DNA of 64,000 bases. Source: Caldicellulosiruptor danielii (lineage in GTDB: Bacteria; Bacillota; Thermoanaerobacteria; Caldicellulosiruptorales; Caldicellulosiruptoraceae). The stretch's first letter is position 1. Every line of letters begins with the position of its first letter. Made by a program: the position numbers and the translations under genes. Positions 17,561 to 26,241 of the stretch are shown here, piece by piece. Below the pieces are notes generated by a model. It made no database searches. It was not told where the DNA came from and saw nothing but the letters and a program-made list of their open reading frames with translations. The DNA lies in assembly GCF_034343125.1 (NCBI RefSeq), contig NZ_CP139957.1:1661001-1725000 (forward strand), given 5' to 3'.

Positions 17561-18682
17561 TTAATATGTAACATATAAAACAGTATCTATGCCATGTGAT
17601 GCATGACATCTTAAATAAAGTTTACATTCTGGATTTAATTGTTTTATTAGGTAAGGAATTTCCCATATATGTTCGATTTTGTGATACACGCTTATAGCTA
17701 AATCTGGTTTATACTCTTTTATAATGTTTTTGGCACCCAAAATAGCTTCATATTCAGCTCCTTCAATGTCCATCTTGATAAAGGTTGGTGCAAAATCCAT
17801 TATCACATCATCCAATGCCACACATTGTACATAAATATCACCATTTTGTGAAATTTGGCTGCCCATAGCCTTACCTGACAAAAACTTCATCATTGTTGTG
17901 TTACTCCACACTCCACACGGAAATAATATATGTTCTTTTGCAACCGGTTTTTCTTTTAATCTATTTACTAATTTTTTGAAGTTTTCCGGTTCAGGCTCAA
18001 ACAAAGCTACTTTTTCAACTTGCCCTATCAACTTATTTAACATATAGACAGTATCACCGTCATAAGCCCCACAATCAATAAATCGTAAATATCTGTGTTT
18101 ATGCTCAATGCCATCAGCAAAATACTGAATACTGTTATCAGGCTTAGGCAATTTTCCCATATCCGTAGAAAAACTAGCTTCAAGAAAATTTAAAAAAATT
18201 TCTTGACTTCTTTTGTCTTCTAAATAAGATGCTACTCTAATCATTTTGTCTTTATGATGTTTAAGAAGTTCTTTACCGAAATTGAAAATATAAGACATAC
18301 ATACTTCATAGAAATAAAAAACTTTTTTATACTTTAATGCAAACAAATATTCCTTTACCTTCTTTATCTCTTCCTCATTGCATAAAAAAGCCACTATAAT
18401 AAGAGCTTTATCTTTATTTATCTCTTTAGTATCAACAGTATAAACAGGTTTACCAAAGTAAGTTTTTAAATCTGACGCTCTTTTATCTATAAACCCAACT
18501 ATGTTCAAATTTGATCTTTGTAATAATTCATATGTCATTATCCCACTATTTCCTGCACCATAAATAAAAATATCAGATGAAGTGATATCATTAAAAAATT
18601 CATCAAACTGTTCACCATTCTCGTAAGACATAATCAATTTTTCTATTTTGCTCTGAAAACTATTGTTATTTAAAACATTCAT
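17561..18682 (-). CDS. FkbM-family methyltransferase with an N-terminal nucleotide-sugar-like domain
   Basis: A two-domain protein of 373 residues from the ATG at 18682, chosen because GGAGGG lies 8 bp upstream; a start at 18730 is possible. The N-terminal part (about residues 35-130) has IFIYGAGNSGIMTYELL, a Rossmann-like dinucleotide-binding fold seen beside sugar-modifying domains. The C-terminal part is a SAM-dependent methyltransferase: FIDCGAYDGDT motif I, EPEPENF, and KMDIEGAEYEAI. FkbM enzymes O-methylate sugars or glycans. Its start overlaps the 3' end of the upstream glycosyltransferase by 17 bp, so it is translationally coupled. Confidence 0.85.
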   Translation of the reverse strand: MNVLNNNSFQSKIEKLIMSYENGEQFDEFFNDITSSDIFIYGAGNSGIMTYELLQRSNLNIVGFIDKRASDLKTYFGKPVYTVDTKEINKDKALIIVAFLCNEEEIKKVKEYLFALKYKKVFYFYEVCMSYIFNFGKELLKHHKDKMIRVASYLEDKRSQEIFLNFLEASFSTDMGKLPKPDNSIQYFADGIEHKHRYLRFIDCGAYDGDTVYMLNKLIGQVEKVALFEPEPENFKKLVNRLKEKPVAKEHILFPCGVWSNTTMMKFLSGKAMGSQISQNGDIYVQCVALDDVIMDFAPTFIKMDIEGAEYEAILGAKNIIKEYKPDLAISVYHKIEHIWEIPYLIKQLNPECKLYLRCHASHGIDTVLYVTY

Positions 18683-19991
18683 AATTTTGTCCCTCCATAA
18701 TCGTCGCCCATAGATTAAGATAATCATCATCTAGAAACTTTCTTCTATAGTGAAACACTGAAGATTTATTCTTTTGCTTCAACAACGGACTTGTTGATAT
18801 AATTAATTTTTTTATTTCTTCACTCTGATTATTTATCCCTACTTCATAGCTAATTTTAAAAGCTTCATAATCTTTACCTAAACAAGACATAAACCATTCA
18901 GCAGGGGTTTTGCCTAAATACCTTCTGAAATTAACACACTTTTTTGGTTCATTCATAACTAATTCGCAATTGTTAAGAAAAGATTCTATAAAGCTTTTAG
19001 AGGTATACTTTTTTAAAACAAATTCTCGAGCTTTTTCACCCATTTCTTTTCTTTTATCAGGATTGTAAAATAAATATCTTATGGCTTTTCCATATTCCTC
19101 TATACTATTAACTAAGATACCTGTTTCACCGTCTTTCACTATATACCTTTCTGTCAACTGATTGAGAAGCACAGGTGGAATTCCTACAGCCATAGCTTCT
19201 ACAATAGAATTTTCTGTAGTACATGTATGGTATGGCATTAAAGGACACCCTAAAACATCAATTTCTGAAAGCATTGTCTTTACATCATCTACATATCCAG
19301 TAAAAACAAACTTATCTTTCAATCCATTTTCTTTTGCTCTCTTTTCAATATACTCTTTTGCCGGTGCATCTCCAACTAAAACAAACTTAGCTTCCTTCAA
19401 TTTAACAGCTGAGCAAAACTCAACAAAATTAGGATGTAATTTTGAAAAATCAACCAACCCTATATAGCCTACATTAAAACCATTATGTTCTTTCTTTTTT
19501 ATGTTTACAAAATCATCTATACCTGGACAGCCATATACAACCCCTGTTTTCTTTTCTAAAATGTTTGTTGGAATTTTTTCAAAAACTTTTGCTTCATAAG
19601 AGGCTTCTGTAGAGAAAATAACCCTGGTTGCTTCTATTAAAAAGTTCGGATTTAAAGCTGGAACAGTTAAATTATTAATATGCGTCCATATAACTATGCG
19701 TAATGGTATTTCAGGTAAATAATACAAAAATTCAGATGTCTTGGGATGATGCCACCAGTGAATAATAACTATATCACTTTCAGAAAGTAAATTCCTTATT
19801 TCAACACTTTCAGGGGATATTGAAATCTTAGCCCCTGCCTCAATGGCTGAATCAACAAAATTCCACTTCTGTGGTTGTTCTAACAAAATTATTTTGTGTT
19901 GTATTTTATCGGCAGTTAACTTAACTAAACCGGAAATAACTCTACCAACTCCTCCGCCCATATGGGGAGTAACATGGAGAATTTTAATCAT
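18666..19991 (-). CDS. GT4-family glycosyltransferase
   Basis: A 441-residue GT-B glycosyltransferase. The N-terminal MGGGVGRVISGLVKL is a GT4 acceptor-side motif, and the C-terminal nucleotide-binding half has FVFTGYVDDVKTMLSEIDV followed by the E-x7-E type segment ENSIVEAMAVGIPPV. Residues about 340-441 form an extension that I do not recognise. It lies in the island between flagellin and flaG-fliD, so a flagellin-glycan transferase role is likely, though surface polysaccharide work is possible. Confidence 0.85.
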   Translation of the reverse strand: MIKILHVTPHMGGGVGRVISGLVKLTADKIQHKIILLEQPQKWNFVDSAIEAGAKISISPESVEIRNLLSESDIVIIHWWHHPKTSEFLYYLPEIPLRIVIWTHINNLTVPALNPNFLIEATRVIFSTEASYEAKVFEKIPTNILEKKTGVVYGCPGIDDFVNIKKKEHNGFNVGYIGLVDFSKLHPNFVEFCSAVKLKEAKFVLVGDAPAKEYIEKRAKENGLKDKFVFTGYVDDVKTMLSEIDVLGCPLMPYHTCTTENSIVEAMAVGIPPVLLNQLTERYIVKDGETGILVNSIEEYGKAIRYLFYNPDKRKEMGEKAREFVLKKYTSKSFIESFLNNCELVMNEPKKCVNFRRYLGKTPAEWFMSCLGKDYEAFKISYEVGINNQSEEIKKLIISTSPLLKQKNKSSVFHYRRKFLDDDYLNLWATIMEGQNYECFK

Positions 19992-20076
19992 TCTTTACCA
20001 TTCCTTTTTATATTTTTTGTTGTAACATCTAAATGTTTTATAATTAACTGGGTTAATAAAATGTTTTTAGAAACTC

Positions 20077-22464
20077 CTAAATATAATTAACAATCTTAAT
20101 AATTTCAGGTGGTATATATTCACCCATATCTAAGTTATATATATCCTTAATACTCTCAATAAACTTTTCAACGTTTTTCTTCTCAAAAATATACTTTACC
20201 ATTATATTTGTAAAGCTAATTTCTAAACCATATAAGTTTTTCAATAGCTGCGCCCTATTTAATAAAGAGTCTATAATTTCATCTTTACTAAGTAAAGAAT
20301 TCTTTAAACAATAATAAGCTGCAATTAACATTGAAATTAAATGAGAATAAAGTTTTTGTTCTTTCATTGTGGATAAAGATGAGGTATTATTGTTACCATA
20401 TCTCTGTATATAAAGATATTTATCGGTTATAATTATTTTTTTATCAGGTTTATTTCCAAACAGTCTCGCTAATAGTACATAATCACCACAATTATAGAAT
20501 ATTGGTTCGGGAAGATAATTATTAAGAAAATGTTTCATCTCATACGTACAAAGTATAGCTCCGTTCGTAAACATTTCAATTTCTCCTGTTTTAGTCATAT
20601 TTATTAAAAAATCTTTTCCATATAAACCATTATACTTATATCTATCATAAAAAGGTATAAGCCCCTTGTCCTTTATTAACTTCATCACGTATCTACAGCA
20701 CAGAAAAACATTGTCGTTTCCAATCTTTCTTAATAATTCATCCAGTTTCTCTGTTGAATCTTTAACTAAAATAATATCATCATCAGGTAAAAGCGTAACA
20801 AATTTTGTTTCAACTTGTTCTAACCCAATTTTGGGACCTTCATTTGGCCCTATATTTTTGTTTAAATAAATAATTTTTTGAATTCCATATTTATCTAAAT
20901 TAAGATTTTTAATAACATTAACGTGATTAGGTTCTGAACCATTTTCAACAATTACTTTTTTTATCCTTCCCATTTTCAAATCATTTTCAAGATCTTCTTT
21001 TAAAATATGACTCCTGTTATAGGTTGTAATAACTATTGTTAATAATTCAGTAAAGTCATTGTTCACGGAATAATTGTTTTGAACAAGACTATTTACTTTA
21101 TGAACTAAATCAACTACACTCATTTCTCTATTTTTTTTCGGCATTCTATCTAAACTTACAATCACTTTTTTGATTTCACTAATTTCTTTTTCTATTGAGT
21201 AATTGCTACTTATAAAATCCCTGTATTCTACTGAATCATAATCACTTCTTAAAATTATTTCTATTGCCTCATCTATAGTGTTCCACAAATATTTAATGGG
21301 ATAGATGTTCCTTGCCCCCACAAAATTATGTATCACTGGTTTTATCCCTTTTGCCATTGCTTCCATTATCGCTACAGGATGTCCTTCGGTAATACTACAG
21401 CTTAGTATATAATTCTTATCTTCTAACCATGAATTTATATCTTTTTGCCATCCATCGAATATTACATGCTCCTCTAAACCCATTTCTTTTATCATTTGGT
21501 TAAAATATAAAACATATCTTTCATCTTGAAACTGTCCAGCAATATATAATTTGTATCTGTTATCTTTATCATATAAACTTTTAAAAAGTTGCAATAACAG
21601 CATAGGACCTTTTTTATAGTTTATATAACCCACATATGCAATGTTAAATCCCTTTTGTCTTTCTTTAAAAGTATACTTGTTAAGATCAATTCCATTTGGA
21701 ATAACAATACTTTTTGAAGATATAGCGTTATTAAGTTTGTTGTTTACAATTTCGAATATATGTTTAGCCACAAATATAATCTTATCAATATTCTCCCAAT
21801 TAACATTAAAAATATAATCGGTAAATGCTTCATAGCTATGTAATCTACAAACTAATTTTTTCTCCCTTGCAAGCTCATGTCTACTTCCATATATCACAAG
21901 CTCATCGCACCATTCAAACCAACAAATATCAGCCCATTGCATACCTTCGTCAATTTGTTTAAAGTCAGTTACAATAATTTTTTGGACAAAGTAATCATCC
22001 ATTAACCCTAATATAATGTCATCTATAAAATTATCCAAACCAGCTTTAATAAAGAAAGCTATTTTAGTTTCGTTAATAGACGCAGCAATGCTTTCATGAA
22101 CCTTTAATTTTTCCAAAACATCTTTCTTTTCTTCCTCAGTCTTTGAAAACTCCAATGCTCTTTTGAAATATCTTATTGCTGTTTGTATATCTCCTTCGGA
22201 TTCAAAAACACACCCTAAATTAAAGTACAAATCAAAATATGTGGAATTTATCAATAAACCTTTCTTGAAAATTTCTTTTGCTTTATCCAACTCATTTTTC
22301 GCATAATAAATAACACCTTTAAAAGAAAGTATTTCCACATCATTTAGCACTACTTTTTCGTATTGACGGATAATCTCTAAAGCATAATCTAAATCGCCTT
22401 TTTCTATAAGATCTCTTAACATCCTTTTTATCCTTGTTATTCTATTTAAAATCTCTTCACTCAC
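20077..22464 (-). CDS. Fusion of TPR domain, GT4 and GT2 glycosyltransferase domains
   Basis: A 795-residue multidomain protein. Residues about 10-125 are tetratricopeptide repeats (NLGCVFESEGDIQTAIRYF). Residues about 160-430 are a GT-B domain with IAYVGYINYKKGPMLL and a SITEGHPVAIMEAMAKG nucleotide-binding segment. Residues about 475-690 are a GT-A (GT2) domain beginning LTIVITTYNRS with DDD-type metal motif LPDDDI. Such fusions let one protein add two sugars in sequence. The TPR part resembles the C-terminal TPR of the upstream gene, evidence of domain sharing. TPR glycosyltransferases are typical of flagellin or S-layer glycosylation. Confidence 0.88.
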   Translation of the reverse strand: MSEEILNRITRIKRMLRDLIEKGDLDYALEIIRQYEKVVLNDVEILSFKGVIYYAKNELDKAKEIFKKGLLINSTYFDLYFNLGCVFESEGDIQTAIRYFKRALEFSKTEEEKKDVLEKLKVHESIAASINETKIAFFIKAGLDNFIDDIILGLMDDYFVQKIIVTDFKQIDEGMQWADICWFEWCDELVIYGSRHELAREKKLVCRLHSYEAFTDYIFNVNWENIDKIIFVAKHIFEIVNNKLNNAISSKSIVIPNGIDLNKYTFKERQKGFNIAYVGYINYKKGPMLLLQLFKSLYDKDNRYKLYIAGQFQDERYVLYFNQMIKEMGLEEHVIFDGWQKDINSWLEDKNYILSCSITEGHPVAIMEAMAKGIKPVIHNFVGARNIYPIKYLWNTIDEAIEIILRSDYDSVEYRDFISSNYSIEKEISEIKKVIVSLDRMPKKNREMSVVDLVHKVNSLVQNNYSVNNDFTELLTIVITTYNRSHILKEDLENDLKMGRIKKVIVENGSEPNHVNVIKNLNLDKYGIQKIIYLNKNIGPNEGPKIGLEQVETKFVTLLPDDDIILVKDSTEKLDELLRKIGNDNVFLCCRYVMKLIKDKGLIPFYDRYKYNGLYGKDFLINMTKTGEIEMFTNGAILCTYEMKHFLNNYLPEPIFYNCGDYVLLARLFGNKPDKKIIITDKYLYIQRYGNNNTSSLSTMKEQKLYSHLISMLIAAYYCLKNSLLSKDEIIDSLLNRAQLLKNLYGLEISFTNIMVKYIFEKKNVEKFIESIKDIYNLDMGEYIPPEIIKIVNYI

Positions 22465-22503
22465 TTTTCAATCCCACTCCTCAAGTATAAACTGAATCTA
22501 TAA

Positions 22504-24819
22504 TTAATTTAGATTCCGATACAATTTATTCTGCAAATACACTATTTTTCCTTCTATTTCTTCATCTTTTACAAAATTAAGCAACTTTTTATATTGTTCT
22601 AAAGCTTTCAAGTCATCACCCATAAGTTCATAAACATAACCCAGATTATAATTTAAATTATCATCTTCAGGATACAACTTTAAACCATTTTTAAGCAGGG
22701 AAATCGCAGATGCAAAATCTCTCTTATTTATCTTAATCATTGCTCTCAAACTATAAATATCTGGATCATTTCCCACTAATTTCTCGTATTCGTCTATCAA
22801 TTTTTCCGCTTCTTCTAAAAAACCCTGATCAATTAAACCCTTTATCTTATTTTTCACAACATTTTTATACATTTCAAATTCGGCACTTAAAAATTTAGAA
22901 TCAGACACTTTGTTAGCGGACTTTTCAATTAGTTTTTTTATACCATCTGCCATATAAGGGTATATTCCTACTGCTTTTTTAACATATTCTTTTCTCTTTT
23001 CTAAATCTTGTTCTCTTATTATTAATCGAACGAATGCAAAAAATCTATCGTTATCAAAGCGGATAATTTCCGGATTTTTTTCTAAAATCTCTTCTCTGTA
23101 TATTTTCCCGATATATTGAATTCCAGTCTTAACATAACTATTAAAAACTCTTTCAAAAGGTATATCAATTTTCTTTTCATAGTAAACATTTAACACTTGA
23201 TGATATAATAACAATTTCTTTAAAAGAACATTAATATTCTCTTTGAATTTTTCTATCTCACTTTCAAGAGTAGTCATCCACTCTTCAATATTTTCGAAAT
23301 ATTTTTTTGTTAAATATTCCACAAAAACAATCCATTGGTCATTGCTTATTTTCTCGATTATGTTCTTAATCCCCAACTTTATCATTAATGAATAATATAT
23401 AATATCTGCATAGTAAAATGGTAACATATCAAAATTTTCTTTTTCAAGAAACATTTGAAGTATATTTTTTGCATTTTCAGTCTGTCCTTCTATAAAATTG
23501 AATCGTACTTTGTTCAAAGTACCATATAAACTGTCATCTCTCATAAAGGCTCCGCTATAGTTTAAAAATAACCTTTCATCATTTCTTTCTAAAAGATTAA
23601 ATTCAATATTAGCAATAATTTTGTCAAGCCATTCATTGTTTTCTTTCCTTAACTGTTGATAGTAATCAAATAAATCTTCTATTTTTCCATTTTCAAAGCA
23701 AATTTTAATTATAAGCTGTAAAGCTTCATCTATCACAGTTTTACTTCTTACTTTACAAGCAAAAGAAAGAGCTTTGTCATATTCTTCTTTATCTTTATAA
23801 AGCTTGGCTAAAATCATATAAACCTCATCTTTAAATCCAACCGTAAACAATTCTACACTCGGATTTTTTGTAATTTTTAAACCAGAAAACCTTCCAAGCA
23901 GCTTTAGATAATTAATAAAATCTTTAATTGCATAATCTTCTCTCTTTTTTACTAAATTAATTTTAGCCCGATAATAATACAAATCAATAAATTCAGGTTC
24001 TAATTTAATACCTTCATCACAAACTTCAAAAGCCTTATTTATTTCATTATTTGCTATATAACACTTTACAATATGTTGATACAAAAACAAAAAATGTATT
24101 CTAAACTCAAAAGGTACTCTTTTCTGCATAAGCTCGTAGGCTTTTTCAGCAACTTCTAAAGCTTCTTTATAATCTTTATGCATTAAGTAAGAAGCTGAAA
24201 GCTGATAAAGATAGTAAATATTTTCTGGATCTTCTTCTAATTTCTTTTTTAAAAGAGCAGAAGTTCTTTTAAATTTTCTTTCTACCAATTCATTATCAGT
24301 AGAGATATACCCATAATGAATTAACATAACATCAAGGTGTTTTACAGGTCCTTTTGATTTAGGTAAGTTGTGTACAAATCCTTCATAGCGAAATGTTCCA
24401 TCATTTCTAAAAAGTCTTTCTGAAGCAACAATTGAAAAGTTATCATTGTCAATATCGAGTAAATTCTTTACTAAAATTGTAATGGTATTATAACCCTTAC
24501 TTTCTTTACTGCAAAGAAAATTATATAAAATTTTACCATCTTCTGCTCTCAATTCTTCATCAGCATCAATTATAAATATCCACTCACCTTGAGCCTTTGA
24601 TATACTAAAATTCCTTGCTGCAGAAAAATCGTCTTTCCATTCATAAAAATAAACCTTCTCTGTATACCTCTTCGCAATTTCAACTGTTTTATCAGTTGAA
24701 CCAGTGTCCACAATAATCAATTCAACATCTTTATTTTCTGTCAATTCTTTTAAAGAGTCTAAACATCTCGGTAAATTTTTTTCTTCATCTTTTACTATCA
24801 TGCATATACTTAATAACAT
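22504..24819 (-). CDS. GT2 glycosyltransferase with long TPR tail
   Basis: About 771 residues. The N-terminus is a GT2 domain: LSICMIVKDEEKNLPRCLDS, VDTGSTDKTVEIA, the WKDDFSAARNFSISKA segment and the DADEELR metal motif. The rest is helical repeat, with recognisable TPR units at about 195-290 and 690-750. I chose the ATG at 24819 (MLLSICMIV) because AGGTGGG lies 5 bp upstream; the longer frame begins at 24843. It is the first gene of the island, 39 bp after the flagellin terminator, so it may depend partly on read-through from fliC. Confidence 0.88.
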   Translation of the reverse strand: MLLSICMIVKDEEKNLPRCLDSLKELTENKDVELIIVDTGSTDKTVEIAKRYTEKVYFYEWKDDFSAARNFSISKAQGEWIFIIDADEELRAEDGKILYNFLCSKESKGYNTITILVKNLLDIDNDNFSIVASERLFRNDGTFRYEGFVHNLPKSKGPVKHLDVMLIHYGYISTDNELVERKFKRTSALLKKKLEEDPENIYYLYQLSASYLMHKDYKEALEVAEKAYELMQKRVPFEFRIHFLFLYQHIVKCYIANNEINKAFEVCDEGIKLEPEFIDLYYYRAKINLVKKREDYAIKDFINYLKLLGRFSGLKITKNPSVELFTVGFKDEVYMILAKLYKDKEEYDKALSFACKVRSKTVIDEALQLIIKICFENGKIEDLFDYYQQLRKENNEWLDKIIANIEFNLLERNDERLFLNYSGAFMRDDSLYGTLNKVRFNFIEGQTENAKNILQMFLEKENFDMLPFYYADIIYYSLMIKLGIKNIIEKISNDQWIVFVEYLTKKYFENIEEWMTTLESEIEKFKENINVLLKKLLLYHQVLNVYYEKKIDIPFERVFNSYVKTGIQYIGKIYREEILEKNPEIIRFDNDRFFAFVRLIIREQDLEKRKEYVKKAVGIYPYMADGIKKLIEKSANKVSDSKFLSAEFEMYKNVVKNKIKGLIDQGFLEEAEKLIDEYEKLVGNDPDIYSLRAMIKINKRDFASAISLLKNGLKLYPEDDNLNYNLGYVYELMGDDLKALEQYKKLLNFVKDEEIEGKIVYLQNKLYRNLN

Positions 24820-24857
24820 TCCTACCCACCTATTCTGTATCAATTTTAAAATAAAAC

Positions 24858-24881
24858 AAAAGGGGAGAAAACTCCCCTTTT
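24858..24881 (-). terminator. Intrinsic terminator after fliC
   Basis: A perfect 10-bp stem, AAAAGGGGAG / CTCCCCTTTT, with an AAAA loop on the plus strand. Reading on the minus strand, the stem is followed by a T-rich tract (TTTTGTTTTATTTT). It separates the abundant flagellin transcript from the glycosylation genes and may be leaky. Confidence 0.88.
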
Positions 24882-24902
24882 GCTGTAACTATTTTACACG
24901 CT

Positions 24903-26117
24903 TTACCTTAACAACTGAAGCACTGCCTGCGGCAGCTGATTTGCTTGTGCAAGCATTGCTGTTGCAGCCTGCATTAAGATATTATTCTTTGTATAAGACA
25001 TCATCTCTTTTGCCATATCAACATCTCTAATTCTTGACTCAGAAGCAGTTAAGTTTTCAGAAGCTGTTCCCAAGTTGTTGATTGTATGCTCGAGCCTGTT
25101 CTGGTATGCACCAAGTCGTGAACGCTGTTCAGATACCTTTGATATAGCATTGTCCAAAACAGCTATAGCTGCACTTGCTGCATATTTTGTGTTAACTTTT
25201 ATAGTGTTACCATTCGCATCAATTACACCCAAATCAATACCCTTCATACTGTCAATTCCTATTTGCATTGTTTGCCCTGTATTCGCACCAATTTGTGTTG
25301 TAATAGCCTTTGAAGTATCTGTTTGAGCAGCTTGATATGCTGTTAATGTCAATGTAATACTCTCGCCAACTTTCATATTTCCAATATTATTAAATTTTAT
25401 ACTAAATTGCGAAGAAGATGTAAGAACATTAGTTTTAAAACCTATAATAATAGATGTTGCAGAACCTGCAAAATATATAGTAGTATTTCCTGTCAAGACA
25501 TTACCAAAAACATCTCTAATTTCAAAATCAGTAGGATTAGTACCACTACCAATCCTTACAATATTAACAGCTCCATTAACTGCTGCATGGTTTTGAATTG
25601 TTGTAGCCGCATTCCCAAGTAGAGTAATATCAGTTGTTTTTAATGAACTATTATTGTTTATTGAATAAGAACCCAGAACCGCAGCCTTAATTCCTACAAC
25701 TGTTCCATCAAGAAGTTTCTTTGTATTAAACTCTGTTGTATTAGCTATCCTATCGATTTCACTTACAAGCTGATCTACCTCATTTTGGATAGCACTTCTG
25801 TCAGCATCAGTGTTTGTATCATTTGCTGCTTGAACCGCAAGTTCTCTCATTCTCTGTAAGATTGAGTGCACTTCATTCAAAGCACCTTCAGCTGTCTGGA
25901 TAAGAGAAATTGCATCTTGCGCATTTCTCTGAGCTTGGTTCAATCCTCTGATCTGGCTTCTCATCTTTTCTGAAATTGCCAAACCTGCTGCATCATCGCC
26001 CGCTCTGTTAATTCTCATACCAGATGAGAGTTTTTCAAGTGACTTTGACAAAGCATCATTGTTGATTGTCAACCTGTTATAAGTATTTAGCGCCTGAATA
26101 TTGTTATTAATACGCAT
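24903..26117 (-). CDS. fliC: Flagellin
   Basis: Filament subunit, 404 residues. The N-terminal D0/D1 domain (about 1-140) is canonical: INNNIQALNTYNRL, KLSSGMRINRAGDDAAGLAI and IQTAEGALNEVHSIL. The C-terminal D1/D0 (about 310-404) includes RSRLGAYQNRLEHTINNLG and RIRDVDMAKEM. The central 140-310 is Thr/Asn/Ser-rich and is the likely surface-exposed, O-glycosylated domain. Its own sigma-28 promoter, a leader with CsrA-type sites and a strong terminator surround it. It is split from flaG-fliD-fliS by the glycosylation island. Confidence 0.97.
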   Translation of the reverse strand: MRINNNIQALNTYNRLTINNDALSKSLEKLSSGMRINRAGDDAAGLAISEKMRSQIRGLNQAQRNAQDAISLIQTAEGALNEVHSILQRMRELAVQAANDTNTDADRSAIQNEVDQLVSEIDRIANTTEFNTKKLLDGTVVGIKAAVLGSYSINNNSSLKTTDITLLGNAATTIQNHAAVNGAVNIVRIGSGTNPTDFEIRDVFGNVLTGNTTIYFAGSATSIIIGFKTNVLTSSSQFSIKFNNIGNMKVGESITLTLTAYQAAQTDTSKAITTQIGANTGQTMQIGIDSMKGIDLGVIDANGNTIKVNTKYAASAAIAVLDNAISKVSEQRSRLGAYQNRLEHTINNLGTASENLTASESRIRDVDMAKEMMSYTKNNILMQAATAMLAQANQLPQAVLQLLR

Positions 26118-26126
26118 CTTACAACA

Positions 26127-26170
26127 CCCTCCCTGAAATTAATTTTTTTCGCTTCACGTCCCTGTGAAGC
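26127..26170 (-). promoter_or_regulatory. Flagellin mRNA leader with two CsrA-type sites (hairpin loop and Shine-Dalgarno)
   Basis: In mRNA sense, 26170-26151 forms a 7-bp stem, GCTTCAC / GTGAAGC, whose loop displays AGGGAC. The sequence across the loop, ACAGGGACGT, matches the CsrA SELEX consensus (RUACARGGAUGU) closely. A second GGA-bearing site, CAGGGAGGG (26135-26127), is the Shine-Dalgarno of fliC. The Bacillus subtilis hag leader has the same pair of sites, one upstream and one over the Shine-Dalgarno. Confidence 0.7.
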
Positions 26171-26191
26171 TTTATTTTGTTTTCATTAAAT

Positions 26192-26219
26192 TTATCGGAA
26201 GGTTAGTTTTAATAGTTTA
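26192..26219 (-). promoter_or_regulatory. Sigma-28 (SigD) promoter of fliC
   Basis: On the minus strand: TAAA (26219-26216), 16 bp, then TCCGATAA (26199-26192). Transcription would start near 26185, giving a leader of roughly 65-70 nt that contains the CsrA-type sites. Confidence 0.8.
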
Positions 26220-26241
26220 GTGTTAACCATAAAAAAATTTT

